NCBI GenBank assembly: GCA_016720425.1
Contig: JADKKQ010000014.1
Span: 24,773-88,772, forward strand
Length of the DNA stretch: 64,000 bases
Source: Betaproteobacteria bacterium
Lineage (GTDB): Bacteria > Pseudomonadota > Gammaproteobacteria > Burkholderiales > Casimicrobiaceae
Direction: 5' to 3'
Below, one piece after another: positions 33,802 to 42,973 of this stretch (positions within the stretch are counted from its first letter, which is position 1; the number at the start of each line of letters is the position of its first letter). Below the pieces are notes generated by a model. It saw only the letters and a list, made by a program, of their open reading frames with translations, was not told where the DNA came from and did no database searches. Both the position numbers and the translations under genes were made by a program.

Positions 33802-34637
33802 TGCAGCAGGACCATCGCCGCCAGGGCCGCCGGAGGCATTGCCGCCAGCAGCGCATCGATGCGGTCGAGGACGCCACCGTGTCCGGGCAGCGTGCGGCCG
33901 CTGTCCTTCACGCCGGCGTGGCGCTTCAGCAGCGACTCGAAGAGATCGCCGCCGACCGACAGCAGGGCCAGCGCGATCGCGATCGCGATCCAGCCTGCGG
34001 CGAACGCCGGCGTCAGCGCCGCCACGTAGCCATGGTCGCGCGCGAGGGGCAGCAGCGCGGCCGCGTAGACGGCGACGGCGATCACGCCGCCGTAGACGCC
34101 CTCCCAGCTCTTGCCGGGACTGATCATCGGCGCCAGCTTGCGCCGGCCGAAGGCGCGGCCCGCGAAATAGGCCGCGGTGTCGGCCAGCCACACGATCGCC
34201 ATCGCGGCCAGCACCACCCACGGCGAGCGCGCCTGCAGCTGCACCAGCGCCACCCAGGCCGGCAGCAGCACCAGCCAGCCGACCAGCGCCGCGGCGGGAC
34301 CCGGCGGCAGCTGCCAGCGACCGCGCAGCCAGAACGGCATCAGCGCGACCCAGAACAGCGTGGCCGCGGCGAGCAGCGGGGCCGCGATCGCCGCCGGCCA
34401 GCCGGCGGCGAATCCGGCCATCGGGGCGAACAGCAGGGCCAGCGCGAGACCCGCGGTCGCGGCCGCGTAGGCGATGCGACCCAGCGAAGTCCAGCGCGCG
34501 AGCGCCGCCCACTCCCACGCGGCGGCGCCGACGAAGCCGAGCGCCACCAGCGCCCATCCCCGCGGCGGCAGGCCGAACAGCGCGGCGATGACCAGCGGTA
34601 CGAGTGCGAGCGCGGTGAGAATGCGGGTCAGCAGCAT
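33798..34637 (-). CDS. cdsA: Phosphatidate cytidylyltransferase
   Basis: This 279-residue integral membrane protein has about eight hydrophobic helices and the CdsA signature near the C-terminus: SLLKRHAGVKDSGRTLPGHGG followed by LDRID. It makes CDP-diacylglycerol from phosphatidic acid and CTP for all phospholipid synthesis. The start at 34637 (MLLTRILTALALVPL) leads straight into the first membrane helix. It follows uppS by 55 bp and overlaps dxr by 4 bp. Confidence 0.95.
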   Translation of the reverse strand: MLLTRILTALALVPLVIAALFGLPPRGWALVALGFVGAAAWEWAALARWTSLGRIAYAAATAGLALALLFAPMAGFAAGWPAAIAAPLLAAATLFWVALMPFWLRGRWQLPPGPAAALVGWLVLLPAWVALVQLQARSPWVVLAAMAIVWLADTAAYFAGRAFGRRKLAPMISPGKSWEGVYGGVIAVAVYAAALLPLARDHGYVAALTPAFAAGWIAIAIALALLSVGGDLFESLLKRHAGVKDSGRTLPGHGGVLDRIDALLAAMPPAALAAMVLLQ

Positions 34638-34692
34638 CGGCGTGGGTGCGGGCGGTCGGCGCTCGACCGGGGGCGCGATGGCCGCCGGTCCG

Positions 34693-35458
34693 CTAGGCGC
34701 TGCGCGCGGCCTCGACCTGCTCGCTGGTGCGGCCGAAGCGGCGCTCGCGCTGCCGGTACCAGCGGAACGCCGCGTCGAGCGCGCCGGCGTCGAAGTCGGG
34801 CCACAGCAGGTCGGTGAAGTACAGCTCGCTGTAGGCCAGCTGCCAGAGGAGGAAATTGGACACGCGCTGCTCGCCGCCGGTGCGGATGAACAGGTCCGGC
34901 TCGGGCGCGTACGCCATGGCGAGGAAAGGCTCCAATGCCTCCGGCGGGAGGTCGACACCGGCAGCGAGCGCCTCCGGATGCCGCGCGAAGTACTGCCGCG
35001 CCGCCTGGGCGATGTCCCAGCGCCCGCCGTAATTGGCGGCGATGGAGAGCGTCAGCCCCGGGTTGCCCGCCGTCAGCGCCTCGCCGGCGGCGATCAGCTC
35101 GCGGATGCGCGGATCGAAGCGCGAGGTGTCGCCGATCACCCGGAAGCGGATGCCGTTCCGGTGCAGCTTGCTCACCTCCTGGTCGAGCGCGCGCACGAAG
35201 AGGTCCATCAGGATCGAGACCTCGTCCTCGGGACGCCGCCAGTTCTCGGTCGAGAAGGCGAACAGCGTCAGGTAGCCGACGCCGCGCTCGATGCAGGCGC
35301 GGACCGTGGCGCGCACCGCCTCGACGCCCTTGCGATGCCCGGCGACCCGCGGGCAGCAGCCGCTGCTTCGCCCAGCGGCCGTTGCCGTCCATGATGATGG
35401 CGACGTGGCGCGGGACGTCTCCCACCGCGGGGACGCTGCGGGTGGAACTCGTGTGCAC
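34693..35458 (-). CDS. uppS: Undecaprenyl diphosphate synthase (apparent 1-nt insertion)
   Basis: Cis-prenyltransferase. The GTG at 35458 opens the N-terminus with VAIIMDGNGRWAKQRLLP (catalytic Asp and nucleotide-like pocket). From the next residues the conserved RVAGHRKGVEAVR continues in another frame, through FAFSTENWRRP and RTGGEQRVSNFLLWQLAY. Deleting one base near 35343-35353 (CCC on the coding strand) restores a 254-residue protein of normal length. The enzyme makes the lipid carrier for peptidoglycan and is normally essential with no substitute in this operon. A consensus error is therefore the likely cause rather than true gene loss. Confidence 0.88.
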
Positions 35459-35519
35459 GGGAGGGCGCGCGATCTGCAGGAGCGGGAAGTGAAGGCCGGA
35501 GAGCGGTCGGAGCGTGCGC

Positions 35520-36077
35520 TCAGATCGCCATCAGGTCCGCCTCTTTGGCGGCGAGGACCTTGTCGACCTCGCCGATGAAGCGGTCGGTGAGCTTCTGCAC
35601 GTCGGCCTGCGCGTGCCGCTCGTCGTCCTCGGCGACCGCGTGGTCCTTGAGCAGCTTCTTGAGGTGCTCGTTGGCGTCGCGGCGGATGTTGCGCACGGCG
35701 ATGCGCGCATTCTCGGCTTCGTGGCGCACGACCTTGATCAGGTCGCGGCGGCGCTCCTCGGTGAGCGCCGGCATCGGCACCCGGATGATGTCGCCGGAGG
35801 TCGCCGGGTTGAGGCCGAGGTCGGAGTCGCGGATCGCCTTCTCGATCACCGGCACCATCTTCTTCTCCCAGGGCTGGACGGCGATGGTCCGCGCGTCGGC
35901 CAGCGTGATGTTGGCGCACTGGGTGATCGGCAGCGGCGCGCCGTAGTAGTCGACCTGCAGGTGGTCGAGCAGGCCGGTGTGCGCGCGGCCGGTCCGCACC
36001 TTCTGCAGATCGTGCTTCAGCGTCTCCACCGTCTTCGCCATCTTCTGCTCGGCGGTCTTCTTGATGTCTGCGATCAT
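35520..36077 (-). CDS. frr: Ribosome recycling factor
   Basis: This 185-residue protein matches RRF over its full length: KVRTGRAHTGLLDHLQVDYYG, NITLADARTIAVQPWEKKM, LNPATSGDIIRVPMPALTEERRRDL, and the hinge and helix region NEHLKKLLKDH. It separates ribosomal subunits after termination together with EF-G. It lies between pyrH (34 bp upstream) and uppS (61 bp downstream), the usual order. Confidence 0.97.
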   Translation of the reverse strand: MIADIKKTAEQKMAKTVETLKHDLQKVRTGRAHTGLLDHLQVDYYGAPLPITQCANITLADARTIAVQPWEKKMVPVIEKAIRDSDLGLNPATSGDIIRVPMPALTEERRRDLIKVVRHEAENARIAVRNIRRDANEHLKKLLKDHAVAEDDERHAQADVQKLTDRFIGEVDKVLAAKEADLMAI

Positions 36078-36111
36078 TGCCCGTCTCCCGTGGACTCGTT
36101 GCGGCAGCAGT

Positions 36112-36877
36112 TCAGCAGTGGACCAGGGTCCCTTCGTCCTCGCCCAGCACGGCGCGCTTCAATGCTCCGGGAACGAAAATGGAAAAAACCTTCAGCAGCA
36201 TGTTCTGGTCGCGGCAGAGCGCGAGCGCGGTCGCGTCCATCACCTTGAGGTTGCGGTGGATCGCCTCGTCGAAGGTGAGGCTCGCGTACCGGGTCGCGGT
36301 CGGGTCCTGCTTGGGATCGGCGGTGTAGACGCCGTCGACCTTGGTCGCCTTCAGCACGATGTCGACGCCCATCTCGCGGCCCCGCAGCGCCGCCGCGGTG
36401 TCGGTGGTGAAGAAGGGGTTGCCGGTCCCGGCGCCGAAGATGACGACCTTGCGCTCCTCGAGGTGGCGCAGCGCGCGGCCCCGGATGTAGGGCTCGGCGA
36501 CCTGGTCGATGCGCAGCGCCGACTGCACGCGCGACTCGACGCCGGCGCGGCGCAGCGCGTCCTGCAGCGCCAGCGCGTTCATCAGCGTGGCGAGCATGCC
36601 CATGTAGTCGGCGGTGGCGCGGTCCATCCCGGCCGCGCCGGGGGCGACGCCGCGGAAAGATGTTGCCGCCGCCGATGACGATCGCGACCTCGACGCCCAT
36701 CCGGGCGACCTCGGCGATCTCGGCGACGATCCGGTCGATCACCGCGCGGTTGATGCCGTAGGGGTCATCGCCCATCAGCGCCTCGCCGGACAGCTTCAGC
36801 AGGATGCGCTTGTACGCCGGCGTCGCGCCCGAGACACCGGCTGCACCGCCGGCGGTGACTGCAGAATCCGGGCTCAT
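36112..36877 (-). CDS. pyrH: UMP kinase (apparent 1-nt insertion)
   Basis: Amino-acid-kinase-fold UMP kinase. The ATG at 36877 starts MSPDSAVTA; conserved sequence begins at YKRILLKLSGEALMG and runs to VIGGGNIF. There the frame breaks. The rest (MDRATADYMGMLATLMNAL, FGAGTGNPFFTTDTAAALR, LKATKVDGVYTADP) is in another frame. Removing one A from the AAA at 36656-36658 (+ strand) gives GGGNIFRGVAPGAAGMD and a 254-residue protein. pyrH is normally essential, so a sequencing or assembly error is the simplest explanation. The first 20 residues form an unusual Ala/Gly-rich extension. Confidence 0.88.
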
Positions 36878-36924
36878 CGTACGTTGACTCCGATCGGGAA
36901 GGGGCGCGTGCAACGGCGGATCGG

Positions 36925-37821
36925 TCAGGCCTTGGCCATCGCGGCGACCTCGGCCGCGAAGTCGTCCTTCCGCTTCTCGATGCCCTCGCCGACGACGTAG
37001 AGCGTGAACGCCCGGACCGTGGCGCCCTTTGCCTTGAGGTGCTTCTCGACCGTCTCGTCGGGGTTCTTGACGAACGGCTGGCCCAGCAGCGTGACTTCCG
37101 CCAGGTACTTGTTGACCCGCCCCTCGACCATCTTGGCGACGATGTCGGCGGGCTTGCCGCTCTCGGCCGCCTGCGCGGTGTAGATCTCGCGCTCCTTGGC
37201 GATGAGCTCGGCCGGGACCTGGTCGCGCGACACGCAGACCGGGCGCACCGCGCCGGGGGCCGCCGAGGCGGCCACGTGCATCGCGATGTCGCGGCCGGTG
37301 GCTTCGTCGCCGCCCTCGACCTCGACGGTGACGCCGATGCGTCCGCCGCCGTGCAGGTACTGCATCAACCGGGCCGGCGTGGCGAAGCGCGCGAAGCGCC
37401 GGATCGCGACGTTCTCGCCGATCTTCTGCACCAGTGCCTGCCGCAGCGACTCGACGGTACCGCCGTCGATCGCCAGCGCCGCGACCGCGGCGACGTCGGC
37501 GGGGTTCCTCTCGCCGATGGCCTGCGCGAGCTTCCGGGCGAAGGCGAGAAAATCCTCGTTGCGGGACACGAAGTCGGTCTCGCAGTTGACCTCGACCATC
37601 GCCGCCGTGCGCCCGTCCGCGGCCAGCCACGCCCCGACGACGCCCTCGGCCGCGACCCGGCCCGCTGCCTTCGACGCCTTGGCGCCGCTCTTGATGCGCA
37701 GCAGTGACTCGGCCTTGGCCAGGTCGCCGTCGGTCTCGGTCAGCGCCTTCTTGCATTCCATCATGCCCAGCCCGGTGCGCTGGCGCAGTTCCATCACCAT
37801 GCTCGCGGAAATGTCCGCCAT
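36925..37821 (-). CDS. tsf: Translation elongation factor Ts
   Basis: This 298-residue EF-Ts begins with an N-terminal UBA-like domain (MVMELRQRTGLGMMECKKALTE). The core holds VEVNCETDFVSRNEDFLAFA with the TDFV motif that contacts EF-Tu. The remainder has the two-lobed core and a coiled-coil-like region ending EVAAMAKA. It exchanges GDP on EF-Tu. It lies 135 bp after rpsB, the classic rpsB-tsf pair. Confidence 0.97.
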   Translation of the reverse strand: MADISASMVMELRQRTGLGMMECKKALTETDGDLAKAESLLRIKSGAKASKAAGRVAAEGVVGAWLAADGRTAAMVEVNCETDFVSRNEDFLAFARKLAQAIGERNPADVAAVAALAIDGGTVESLRQALVQKIGENVAIRRFARFATPARLMQYLHGGGRIGVTVEVEGGDEATGRDIAMHVAASAAPGAVRPVCVSRDQVPAELIAKEREIYTAQAAESGKPADIVAKMVEGRVNKYLAEVTLLGQPFVKNPDETVEKHLKAKGATVRAFTLYVVGEGIEKRKDDFAAEVAAMAKA

Positions 37822-37956
37822 CTCGATGCTCCGTGGTTCGTGTTGGTCCGTTGATGCACTGTCGCGATCACCCGGCGGGCGTCGCCGCGAGGCCGCCGTC
37901 GCCTCCCCCGACACGGGGAGGGTGGAACGACGCACGGGGCGCGGAGCCCCGGCGCG

Positions 37957-38700
37957 TCAGGCGACGTTGTCGTCGGCGACTTCGACGAACTCCTCGCCGG
38001 CCTGGACGATCTCCTGGATCACCAGGCTGCGGCCTTCGAGCACCGAGTCCGCGACCCCGCGCGCGTACAGACGGATCGCCCGGCTCGAGTCGTCGTTGCC
38101 GGGGATCACGTGCGCGATCCCGATCGGCGAGTGGTTGGTGTCGACGACGCCGATGATCGGGATGCCGAGCTTGTTGGCCTCGGTGACGGCGATCTTGTGG
38201 TAGCCGACGTCGATGACGAACAGCGCGTCCGGCAGCCCGCCCATGTCCTTGATTCCGCCCATGCTCTTGTCGAGCTTCTCGAGTTCGCGCTGCAGCGTCA
38301 GCGCCTCGCGCTTGTTCATCTTCTCGAAGGTGCCCTCCTCCTTCATCTGCTCGAGGTCCTTGAGGCGCTTGATCGACAGCTTGACGGTCTTGAAGTTGGT
38401 CAGCATGCCGCCGAGCCAGCGGGCGTCGACGTAGGGCATGCTGCAGCGGGCGGCTTCCTCGGCGACGATCTCGCGCGCCTGGCGCTTGGTGCCGACGAAC
38501 AGGATCGTGCCCTTGTTCGAGGCCAGTTGGCGGACGAACTTCATCGCCTCCTGGTACATCTGCATCGTCTTCTCGAGGTTGACGATGTGGATCTTGTTGC
38601 GCTGGCCGAAGATGTACTCGGCCATCTTCGGATTCCAGTAACGGGTCTGGTGGCCGAAGTGAACACCGGCCTCCAGCATCTGGCGCATCGTGACGGACAT
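37957..38700 (-). CDS. rpsB: 30S ribosomal protein S2
   Basis: This 247-residue S2 protein contains MLEAGVHFGHQTRYWNPKM, LFVGTKRQAREIVAEEA, the coiled-coil insertion (DLEQMKEEGTFEKMNKREAL), and VIDVGYHKIAVTEANKLGIP followed by VDTNHSP. It is the first gene of the operon that runs to rnhB. A -10-like TAAAAT is found about 200 bp upstream in an AT-rich patch, so a long leader is likely. That would suit the autogenous control known for rpsB in other bacteria. Confidence 0.97.
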   Translation of the reverse strand: MSVTMRQMLEAGVHFGHQTRYWNPKMAEYIFGQRNKIHIVNLEKTMQMYQEAMKFVRQLASNKGTILFVGTKRQAREIVAEEAARCSMPYVDARWLGGMLTNFKTVKLSIKRLKDLEQMKEEGTFEKMNKREALTLQRELEKLDKSMGGIKDMGGLPDALFVIDVGYHKIAVTEANKLGIPIIGVVDTNHSPIGIAHVIPGNDDSSRAIRLYARGVADSVLEGRSLVIQEIVQAGEEFVEVADDNVA

Positions 38701-38898
38701 GCTGACACTCCTTGCAGGGTTGGACCACGACCCGCGCTTGCTGGCCCGGCCCCCAGGCGCGATTTGCGCGCCGACGGAGGATCGGGCACCCTGACGTGTG
38801 CGGGTCTGCGAATTGCCCGTTCTCGCGGCTTCGCGCCGCCGCCCTTGAACCGGGCGACCGGCAGCGCAACATGAGCCTCGAGGCCGAGCTAACTTGGA

Positions 38899-38904
38899 AT
38901 TTTA
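38899..38904 (-). promoter_or_regulatory. Candidate -10 box of the rpsB operon
   Basis: TAAAAT on the - strand lies in the only AT-rich patch (38890-38930) between rpsB and ygfZ. No good -35 hexamer is present at standard spacing. Transcription from here would give an rpsB leader of roughly 190 nt. The rest of the 293-bp gap shows no gene. Confidence 0.35.
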
Positions 38905-38993
38905 ACACGGTTTTCACCCAAAAGCCCTGTGCCCCTCCGGCGCGACACGCGACCGCCGCCGCGCCGGAGCGCACCCACGACCGACCGTCCTCC

Positions 38994-40025
38994 ATGCCCA
39001 ACGACCTCGATCCCGTCGACGCCGACTCGTCGCCCGCGCTGCCCGAGGCGATCCCTGACCACGACGGCCTGCTCGCGGCACGCCAGTCCGCGGTCCACGC
39101 CGTGCTGCGCCACTGCGCGACCCTCGCCATCGACGGTCCCGACGCGCCCGCGTTCCTGCAGGGCCAGCTGTCCAACGACGTCAAGGCGCTGACCCCGGAA
39201 AAGTGCCAATACACGAGCTACAACACGCCCAAGGGCCGGATGCTGGCCAATTTCGTGCTCTGGCAGGCCGGTCCCGAGTCGTTCCGGGCACTGCTGCCCG
39301 CCGAGCTGGCCGCCGGCGTCGCCCAGCGGCTGCGGATGTTCGTGCTGCGCTCCAAGGTCGCCATCGCCGAGCCGGGCGACGCCCGCGCGGCGATCGGTGT
39401 CGGGGGTCCGGCCGCTGAAACGGTGCTGGCCAACGCGTTGGGTGTCGCGCCGCCGGTGTTCGGCGTGGCGGCCGCCGGGAACGCCACCATCCTCGCGCTG
39501 CCCGGTCCCCGCTTCATCGTCGTCGCGCCCACCGCGGCGATCGACGAAATCGGCGACCGTCTGGGCCGCCACGCGCGCCCCGTCGGCTTCGCCGTCTGGC
39601 GCTGGCTGACGATCGACGCCGGCGTGCCGGTGGTCACCGCCGCGACCCAGGACCAGTTCGTCCTGCAGATGGCGAACTGGGACGTGCTCGGCGGCGTGAG
39701 CTTTCACAAGGGCTGCTATCCCGGACAGGAGATCGTCGCCCGGACCCGCTATCTCGGACGGCTCAAGGAACGTCTCTACGCGCTGCACGCCGACGTCGCC
39801 GCGGCACCGGGCACCCGCCTCTACGGCAGCGTCTTCGGCGACCAGCCCTGCGGCACCGTGGTCAACGCGGCGCCGTCCCCCGAAGGCGGCTGGGCGCTGC
39901 TCGCCGTCGCCCAGATCGCTGCCGCCGCCGCCCGCGACCTGCGGCTCGGCGCGGCCGACGGCGCACGCCTCGAGCACCGTGCGCTGCCGTACGCGATCCC
40001 CGCCCCGCCCGAACCCAGGCGCTGA
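38994..40025 (+). CDS. ygfZ: YgfZ/GcvT-like folate-binding protein
   Basis: This 343-residue protein of the aminomethyltransferase (GcvT) fold carries the YgfZ signature KGCYPGQEIVARTRYLGRLK with the conserved Cys. The early LQGQLSNDVKAL and GRMLANFVLW are also typical. YgfZ binds tetrahydrofolate and supports assembly or repair of certain Fe-S enzymes. The ATG at 38994 (MPNDLDPVDADSS) precedes a poorly conserved acidic N-terminal segment of about 35 residues. It heads a + strand run with the DUF4936 and NRDE genes (gaps of 4 and 12 bp). Confidence 0.93.
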   Translation: MPNDLDPVDADSSPALPEAIPDHDGLLAARQSAVHAVLRHCATLAIDGPDAPAFLQGQLSNDVKALTPEKCQYTSYNTPKGRMLANFVLWQAGPESFRALLPAELAAGVAQRLRMFVLRSKVAIAEPGDARAAIGVGGPAAETVLANALGVAPPVFGVAAAGNATILALPGPRFIVVAPTAAIDEIGDRLGRHARPVGFAVWRWLTIDAGVPVVTAATQDQFVLQMANWDVLGGVSFHKGCYPGQEIVARTRYLGRLKERLYALHADVAAAPGTRLYGSVFGDQPCGTVVNAAPSPEGGWALLAVAQIAAAAARDLRLGAADGARLEHRALPYAIPAPPEPRR

Positions 40026-40029
40026 CGCG

Positions 40030-40353
40030 ATGGGCGTCCCCCGCGCCGCCGAGCACGTCTACGTTTACTACCGGCTTCAAGGCGACCCCGTTGCCGCCCG
40101 CGCCGCCGTCGCGCGGCTGTTCGCCGACGTCGAGACGCGTACGGGCATCGGCGGCCGGCTGCTCGAGCGGCACGACGCACCGCGCACCTGGATGGAAGTC
40201 TACGAGCCGGTGCCGAGGCCGGCGACGTTCCTGCGCCTGCTCGACGCCGCCGTCCGCCGGCACGGCCTGGCCGCCTTCGCGGTCGACGCGCGGCGCGCCA
40301 CCGAGCGTTTCGGCGTGCCGCGCGCAGCCGGCCCGCGGGCCGCGGCGCGCTGA
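40030..40353 (+). CDS. DUF4936 family protein
   Basis: This 107-residue protein resembles the DUF4936 family, common in betaproteobacteria directly behind ygfZ. Visible features are the early VYVYYRLQGD strand and RTWMEVYEPV, compatible with a ferredoxin-like or antibiotic-monooxygenase-like (ABM) fold. No catalytic residue can be named. It lies 4 bp from the ygfZ stop and 12 bp before the NRDE gene, so it is almost certainly co-expressed. Function unknown. Confidence 0.85.
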   Translation: MGVPRAAEHVYVYYRLQGDPVAARAAVARLFADVETRTGIGGRLLERHDAPRTWMEVYEPVPRPATFLRLLDAAVRRHGLAAFAVDARRATERFGVPRAAGPRAAAR

Positions 40354-40365
40354 CCGCGGGCGCGC

Positions 40366-41130
40366 ATGTGCCTCGCCCTGGTCGCGCTGCGCACGCACCC
40401 GCATTACCCGCTGGTGGTCGCGGCCAATCGCGACGAGTTCCATCGCCGGCCCGCAGCCGCCGCCGGCTGGTGGCCCGAGGGCTGGCTGGCGGGGCGCGAC
40501 CTCCAGGCCGGCGGCACCTGGCTGGGCGTGACGCCGGCCGGTCGCTGGGCGCTGGTCACCAACGTCCGCGAGCCGGGGCGACACGATCCGCGGGCACCGT
40601 CGCGCGGCACGCTGGTGCCGCGGTTCCTCGCCCACGACGGCGATGCGGCGAGCGGGGTCGCCGCCGCGGTCGACTCCGCCGCGGCCGGCAACGGCTTCAA
40701 CCTCATCGGCGGTGTCGGGGCGACGGCCGTCTGGGGCTCGAACCGGGCGCCGGAACCGCGCACGCTGGTGCCGGGAATCCACGGGCTGTCCAACGCGCAG
40801 CTCGACACGCCCTGGCCCAAGCTGCGCCGCTCGACCGCCGCGCTCCGGCAGTGGTGCGCGAACGGTGACGACTCGCTCGACACGCTGCTCGCGCTGCTCG
40901 ATGACCGCGAGCGCGCCCCCGACGACGAGCTGCCCGCCACCGGCATCCCGGTCGAGTGGGAGCGACGCCTGTCGGCCCCGTTCATCGTCGGCGACGACTA
41001 CGGCACCCGCTGCTCGACGGTGTTCGCGCTCGATCACGACCGCACGCTGGAATTCGTCGAGCGGTCATTCGCCACGGACGGTACGCCCACCGGCGACGTG
41101 CGGCTGCGCTTCCGGCTGCAGCAGCGCTGA
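40366..41130 (+). CDS. NRDE family (TANGO2-like) protein
   Basis: This 254-residue protein begins MCLALVALRTHPHYP; the N-terminal Cys2 is typical of the family. The signature NRDEFHRRP follows, then GGTWLGVTPAGRWALVTN. It is the bacterial counterpart of eukaryotic TANGO2, for which haem or lipid handling has been proposed; the biochemical activity is unresolved. The length is normal (245-260). It converges on the GNAT gene with a 3-bp gap. Confidence 0.9.
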   Translation: MCLALVALRTHPHYPLVVAANRDEFHRRPAAAAGWWPEGWLAGRDLQAGGTWLGVTPAGRWALVTNVREPGRHDPRAPSRGTLVPRFLAHDGDAASGVAAAVDSAAAGNGFNLIGGVGATAVWGSNRAPEPRTLVPGIHGLSNAQLDTPWPKLRRSTAALRQWCANGDDSLDTLLALLDDRERAPDDELPATGIPVEWERRLSAPFIVGDDYGTRCSTVFALDHDRTLEFVERSFATDGTPTGDVRLRFRLQQR

Positions 41131-41133
41131 GCG

Positions 41134-41574
41134 TCAGTCGAGCGGTCGTTCCATCGCGCGATGCGCGATGCCGGCCTCGACGAACTCCTCGCCGAAAGGC
41201 ACGAAGCCGTGACGCGCGTAGAACCCCAGCGCACGCGTCTGCGCGTTCAGCACGACCCGCCGCTGTCCGGCCCGGCGAGCCTCCTCGACCAACCGGTCCA
41301 GCAGCGCCGCGCCCACCCCGCGACCGCGCCACGGGGCCAGCACCGCCATCCGGCCGACGTGACCGTCGGCAAGCAGCCGGCCGCAGCCGATCGGCCGTCC
41401 CGCCGCATCCTCCGCCAGCGCGTGCCGGCAGTCGCCGTCGATGCCGTCCCATTCGAGGTCGGCCGGCACCTGCTGCTCGACGACGAAGACCGCGTGCCGG
41501 ATGCGCCGCAGCGCCTCGACGTCCCGCGCCCAGTCGGCGAGGCGCACGCGGAAGCCGGGCGCTGCCGCCGTCAC
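41134..41574 (-). CDS. GNAT family N-acetyltransferase (ElaA-like)
   Basis: This 146-residue acetyltransferase has the acetyl-CoA loop in VLAPWRGRGVGAALLDRLV and the late QTRALGFYARHGFVPFGEEF. The motif FVVEQQVPADLEWDG with DCRHALA is typical of ElaA/YjcF-like members. The substrate is unknown. The GTG start overlaps the ldcA stop as GTGA, so it is translationally coupled to ldcA. Confidence 0.88.
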   Translation of the reverse strand: MTAAAPGFRVRLADWARDVEALRRIRHAVFVVEQQVPADLEWDGIDGDCRHALAEDAAGRPIGCGRLLADGHVGRMAVLAPWRGRGVGAALLDRLVEEARRAGQRRVVLNAQTRALGFYARHGFVPFGEEFVEAGIAHRAMERPLD

Positions 41575-42470
41575 GCGTACCCCGAGAGCGCCAGCTGCGC
41601 GCGACCGTCGCGCACGACCAGCCGCGCCTGTCCGCCCACCGGCAGCGTGAGCTTGTCCCGGACGTGCCCGAACGGCAGCCCGGTGTACACCGGGACGTCG
41701 ATCCGGCTGCGCAGCTGCGCGACGACGGCCGCGAGATCGTGACCGCCGTCGTTCGGGCCCGGCTCGTAGCCGTTGAAGCTGCCCAGCACGATCGCCCGCT
41801 GCGCACCGAGCACGCCGCAGAAGTGGAGCTGCAGCAGCAGGCGCTCGATCCGGTACGGCGATTCGCCGATGTCCTCGAGGAACAGCACACCGTCCTTGAC
41901 CGGCGGCAGGTAAGGCGAGCCGACGAGATGCGCCACCAGCGCGAGGTTGCCGCCCCAGAGCGTGCCCTGCACCTCGAGGTCGGGGCCTTCGAGCGCCATA
42001 TCGACGACGTGCCGGTCGGCCGCGTGCAGATCCCAGCAATGCCGCTGGGTGAATGGCGACGTCACCTCGGCGCCGAAATCGTAGGCGGCCATCGGGCCGG
42101 CGAAGGTGACCATTTCCGCGGCCGCCAGCGCCGCCAGTTGAAAGGCGGTGAAATCGCTGTGTCCCATCCAGCGCGTGCCGGAGCGGGCCAGCGCCGCGAA
42201 GTCGATGCGGTCGAGCAGCCGCGACCAGCCATAGCCGCCGCGCAGCGCGATCGCGATCTCGACCTCCGGATCGTCGGCCATCCGCCACAGCGCAGCCAGC
42301 CGCTCGTCGTCGGTGCCGGCGAAGCGCTGCCAGCGCCGCCGGCAGCCCGGGTCGATCCGCACCCGGTGGCCCAGCCGCTCGAGGTGTTGCGCCGCGCGAT
42401 CGACCGCCCCTGGGTCGACGGCGAACCCGGCGGGCGCGTAGAGGCCGATCCCCCAGCGACGCCCGGTCAC
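41571..42470 (-). CDS. ldcA: LD-carboxypeptidase (peptidase S66)
   Basis: This 299-residue serine peptidase carries IALRGGYGWSRLLDRID and MGHSDFTAFQLAA (nucleophile Ser), LWGGNLALVAHLVGSPYLP, EDIGESPYRIER (Glu of the triad) and the late GLPFGHVRDK (His). S66 enzymes cleave the L-Lys/mDAP-D-Ala bond of murein tetrapeptides in cell-wall recycling. No signal peptide is seen, which fits the cytoplasmic LdcA type. The GTG at 42470 overlaps the tadA stop (GTGA). It is the middle gene of a tight tadA-ldcA-GNAT run. Confidence 0.92.
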   Translation of the reverse strand: MTGRRWGIGLYAPAGFAVDPGAVDRAAQHLERLGHRVRIDPGCRRRWQRFAGTDDERLAALWRMADDPEVEIAIALRGGYGWSRLLDRIDFAALARSGTRWMGHSDFTAFQLAALAAAEMVTFAGPMAAYDFGAEVTSPFTQRHCWDLHAADRHVVDMALEGPDLEVQGTLWGGNLALVAHLVGSPYLPPVKDGVLFLEDIGESPYRIERLLLQLHFCGVLGAQRAIVLGSFNGYEPGPNDGGHDLAAVVAQLRSRIDVPVYTGLPFGHVRDKLTLPVGGQARLVVRDGRAQLALSGYA

Positions 42471-42967
42471 GATGGCGACGCCTCGGGCTCGGTGCGGCGC
42501 CGCGCCGCGAAGAAGGCGCCCAGCAGCGCGGCGCTCGCTTCGGCGTCGACGCCCCCGGTCACCACCGCGTGGTGGTTGAGCCGCGCCTCGGCGAACAGGT
42601 CGACGACCGAACCGCAGGCTCCCGTCTTGGGGTCGCGGGCCGCGAACACCAGCCGCGCGATGCGGGCGTGCATGATCGCCCCGGCGCACATCGCGCAGGG
42701 CTCCAGCGTGACGTAGAGCGTGCAGCCCGGCAGGCGATAGTTGCCGATCGCGCGGCCCGCGTCGCGCAGCGCCGCGATCTCGGCGTGCGCGGTGGGGTCG
42801 TTGTGCGCGATCGGCGAATTGCCGCCGCGGCCGATGATCGCACCGTCGCGAACCACTACCGCCCCGACCGGCACCTCGCCCCGCGCCGCCGCCTCGGCCG
42901 CGATCGCCAGCGCCGCGCGCATGAACGCGAGATCCGCACTCTCGGCGCCGGGCGCCGCGACGCTCAC
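42467..42967 (-). CDS. tadA: tRNA adenosine(34) deaminase TadA
   Basis: This 166-residue deaminase has the zinc and catalytic motifs DPTAHAEIAALRDAG and EPCAMCAGAIMHARI. GNYRLPGCTLYVTLEPC and GACGSVVDLF, followed by LNHHAVV, are TadA-specific. It converts A34 to inosine in tRNA-Arg(ACG). The GTG at 42967 is proposed; an ATG 17 codons later (MRAALAIA) is the alternative. The first bases are part of a dispersed repeat, so the short N-terminal extension may be repeat-derived. Confidence 0.93.
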   Translation of the reverse strand: MSVAAPGAESADLAFMRAALAIAAEAAARGEVPVGAVVVRDGAIIGRGGNSPIAHNDPTAHAEIAALRDAGRAIGNYRLPGCTLYVTLEPCAMCAGAIMHARIARLVFAARDPKTGACGSVVDLFAEARLNHHAVVTGGVDAEASAALLGAFFAARRRTEPEASPS

Positions 42968-42973
42968 CGGACT

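Noticed and set aside
34693..35919. 408-residue single-frame version of UppS
   Set aside because: Its first 150 residues are antisense or out-of-frame noise over frr. The true N-terminus is in another frame starting at 35458.
36112..36627. Short 171-residue UMP kinase starting at MDRATADYMG
   Set aside because: It would lack the ATP-binding N-terminus, which is present just upstream in another frame.
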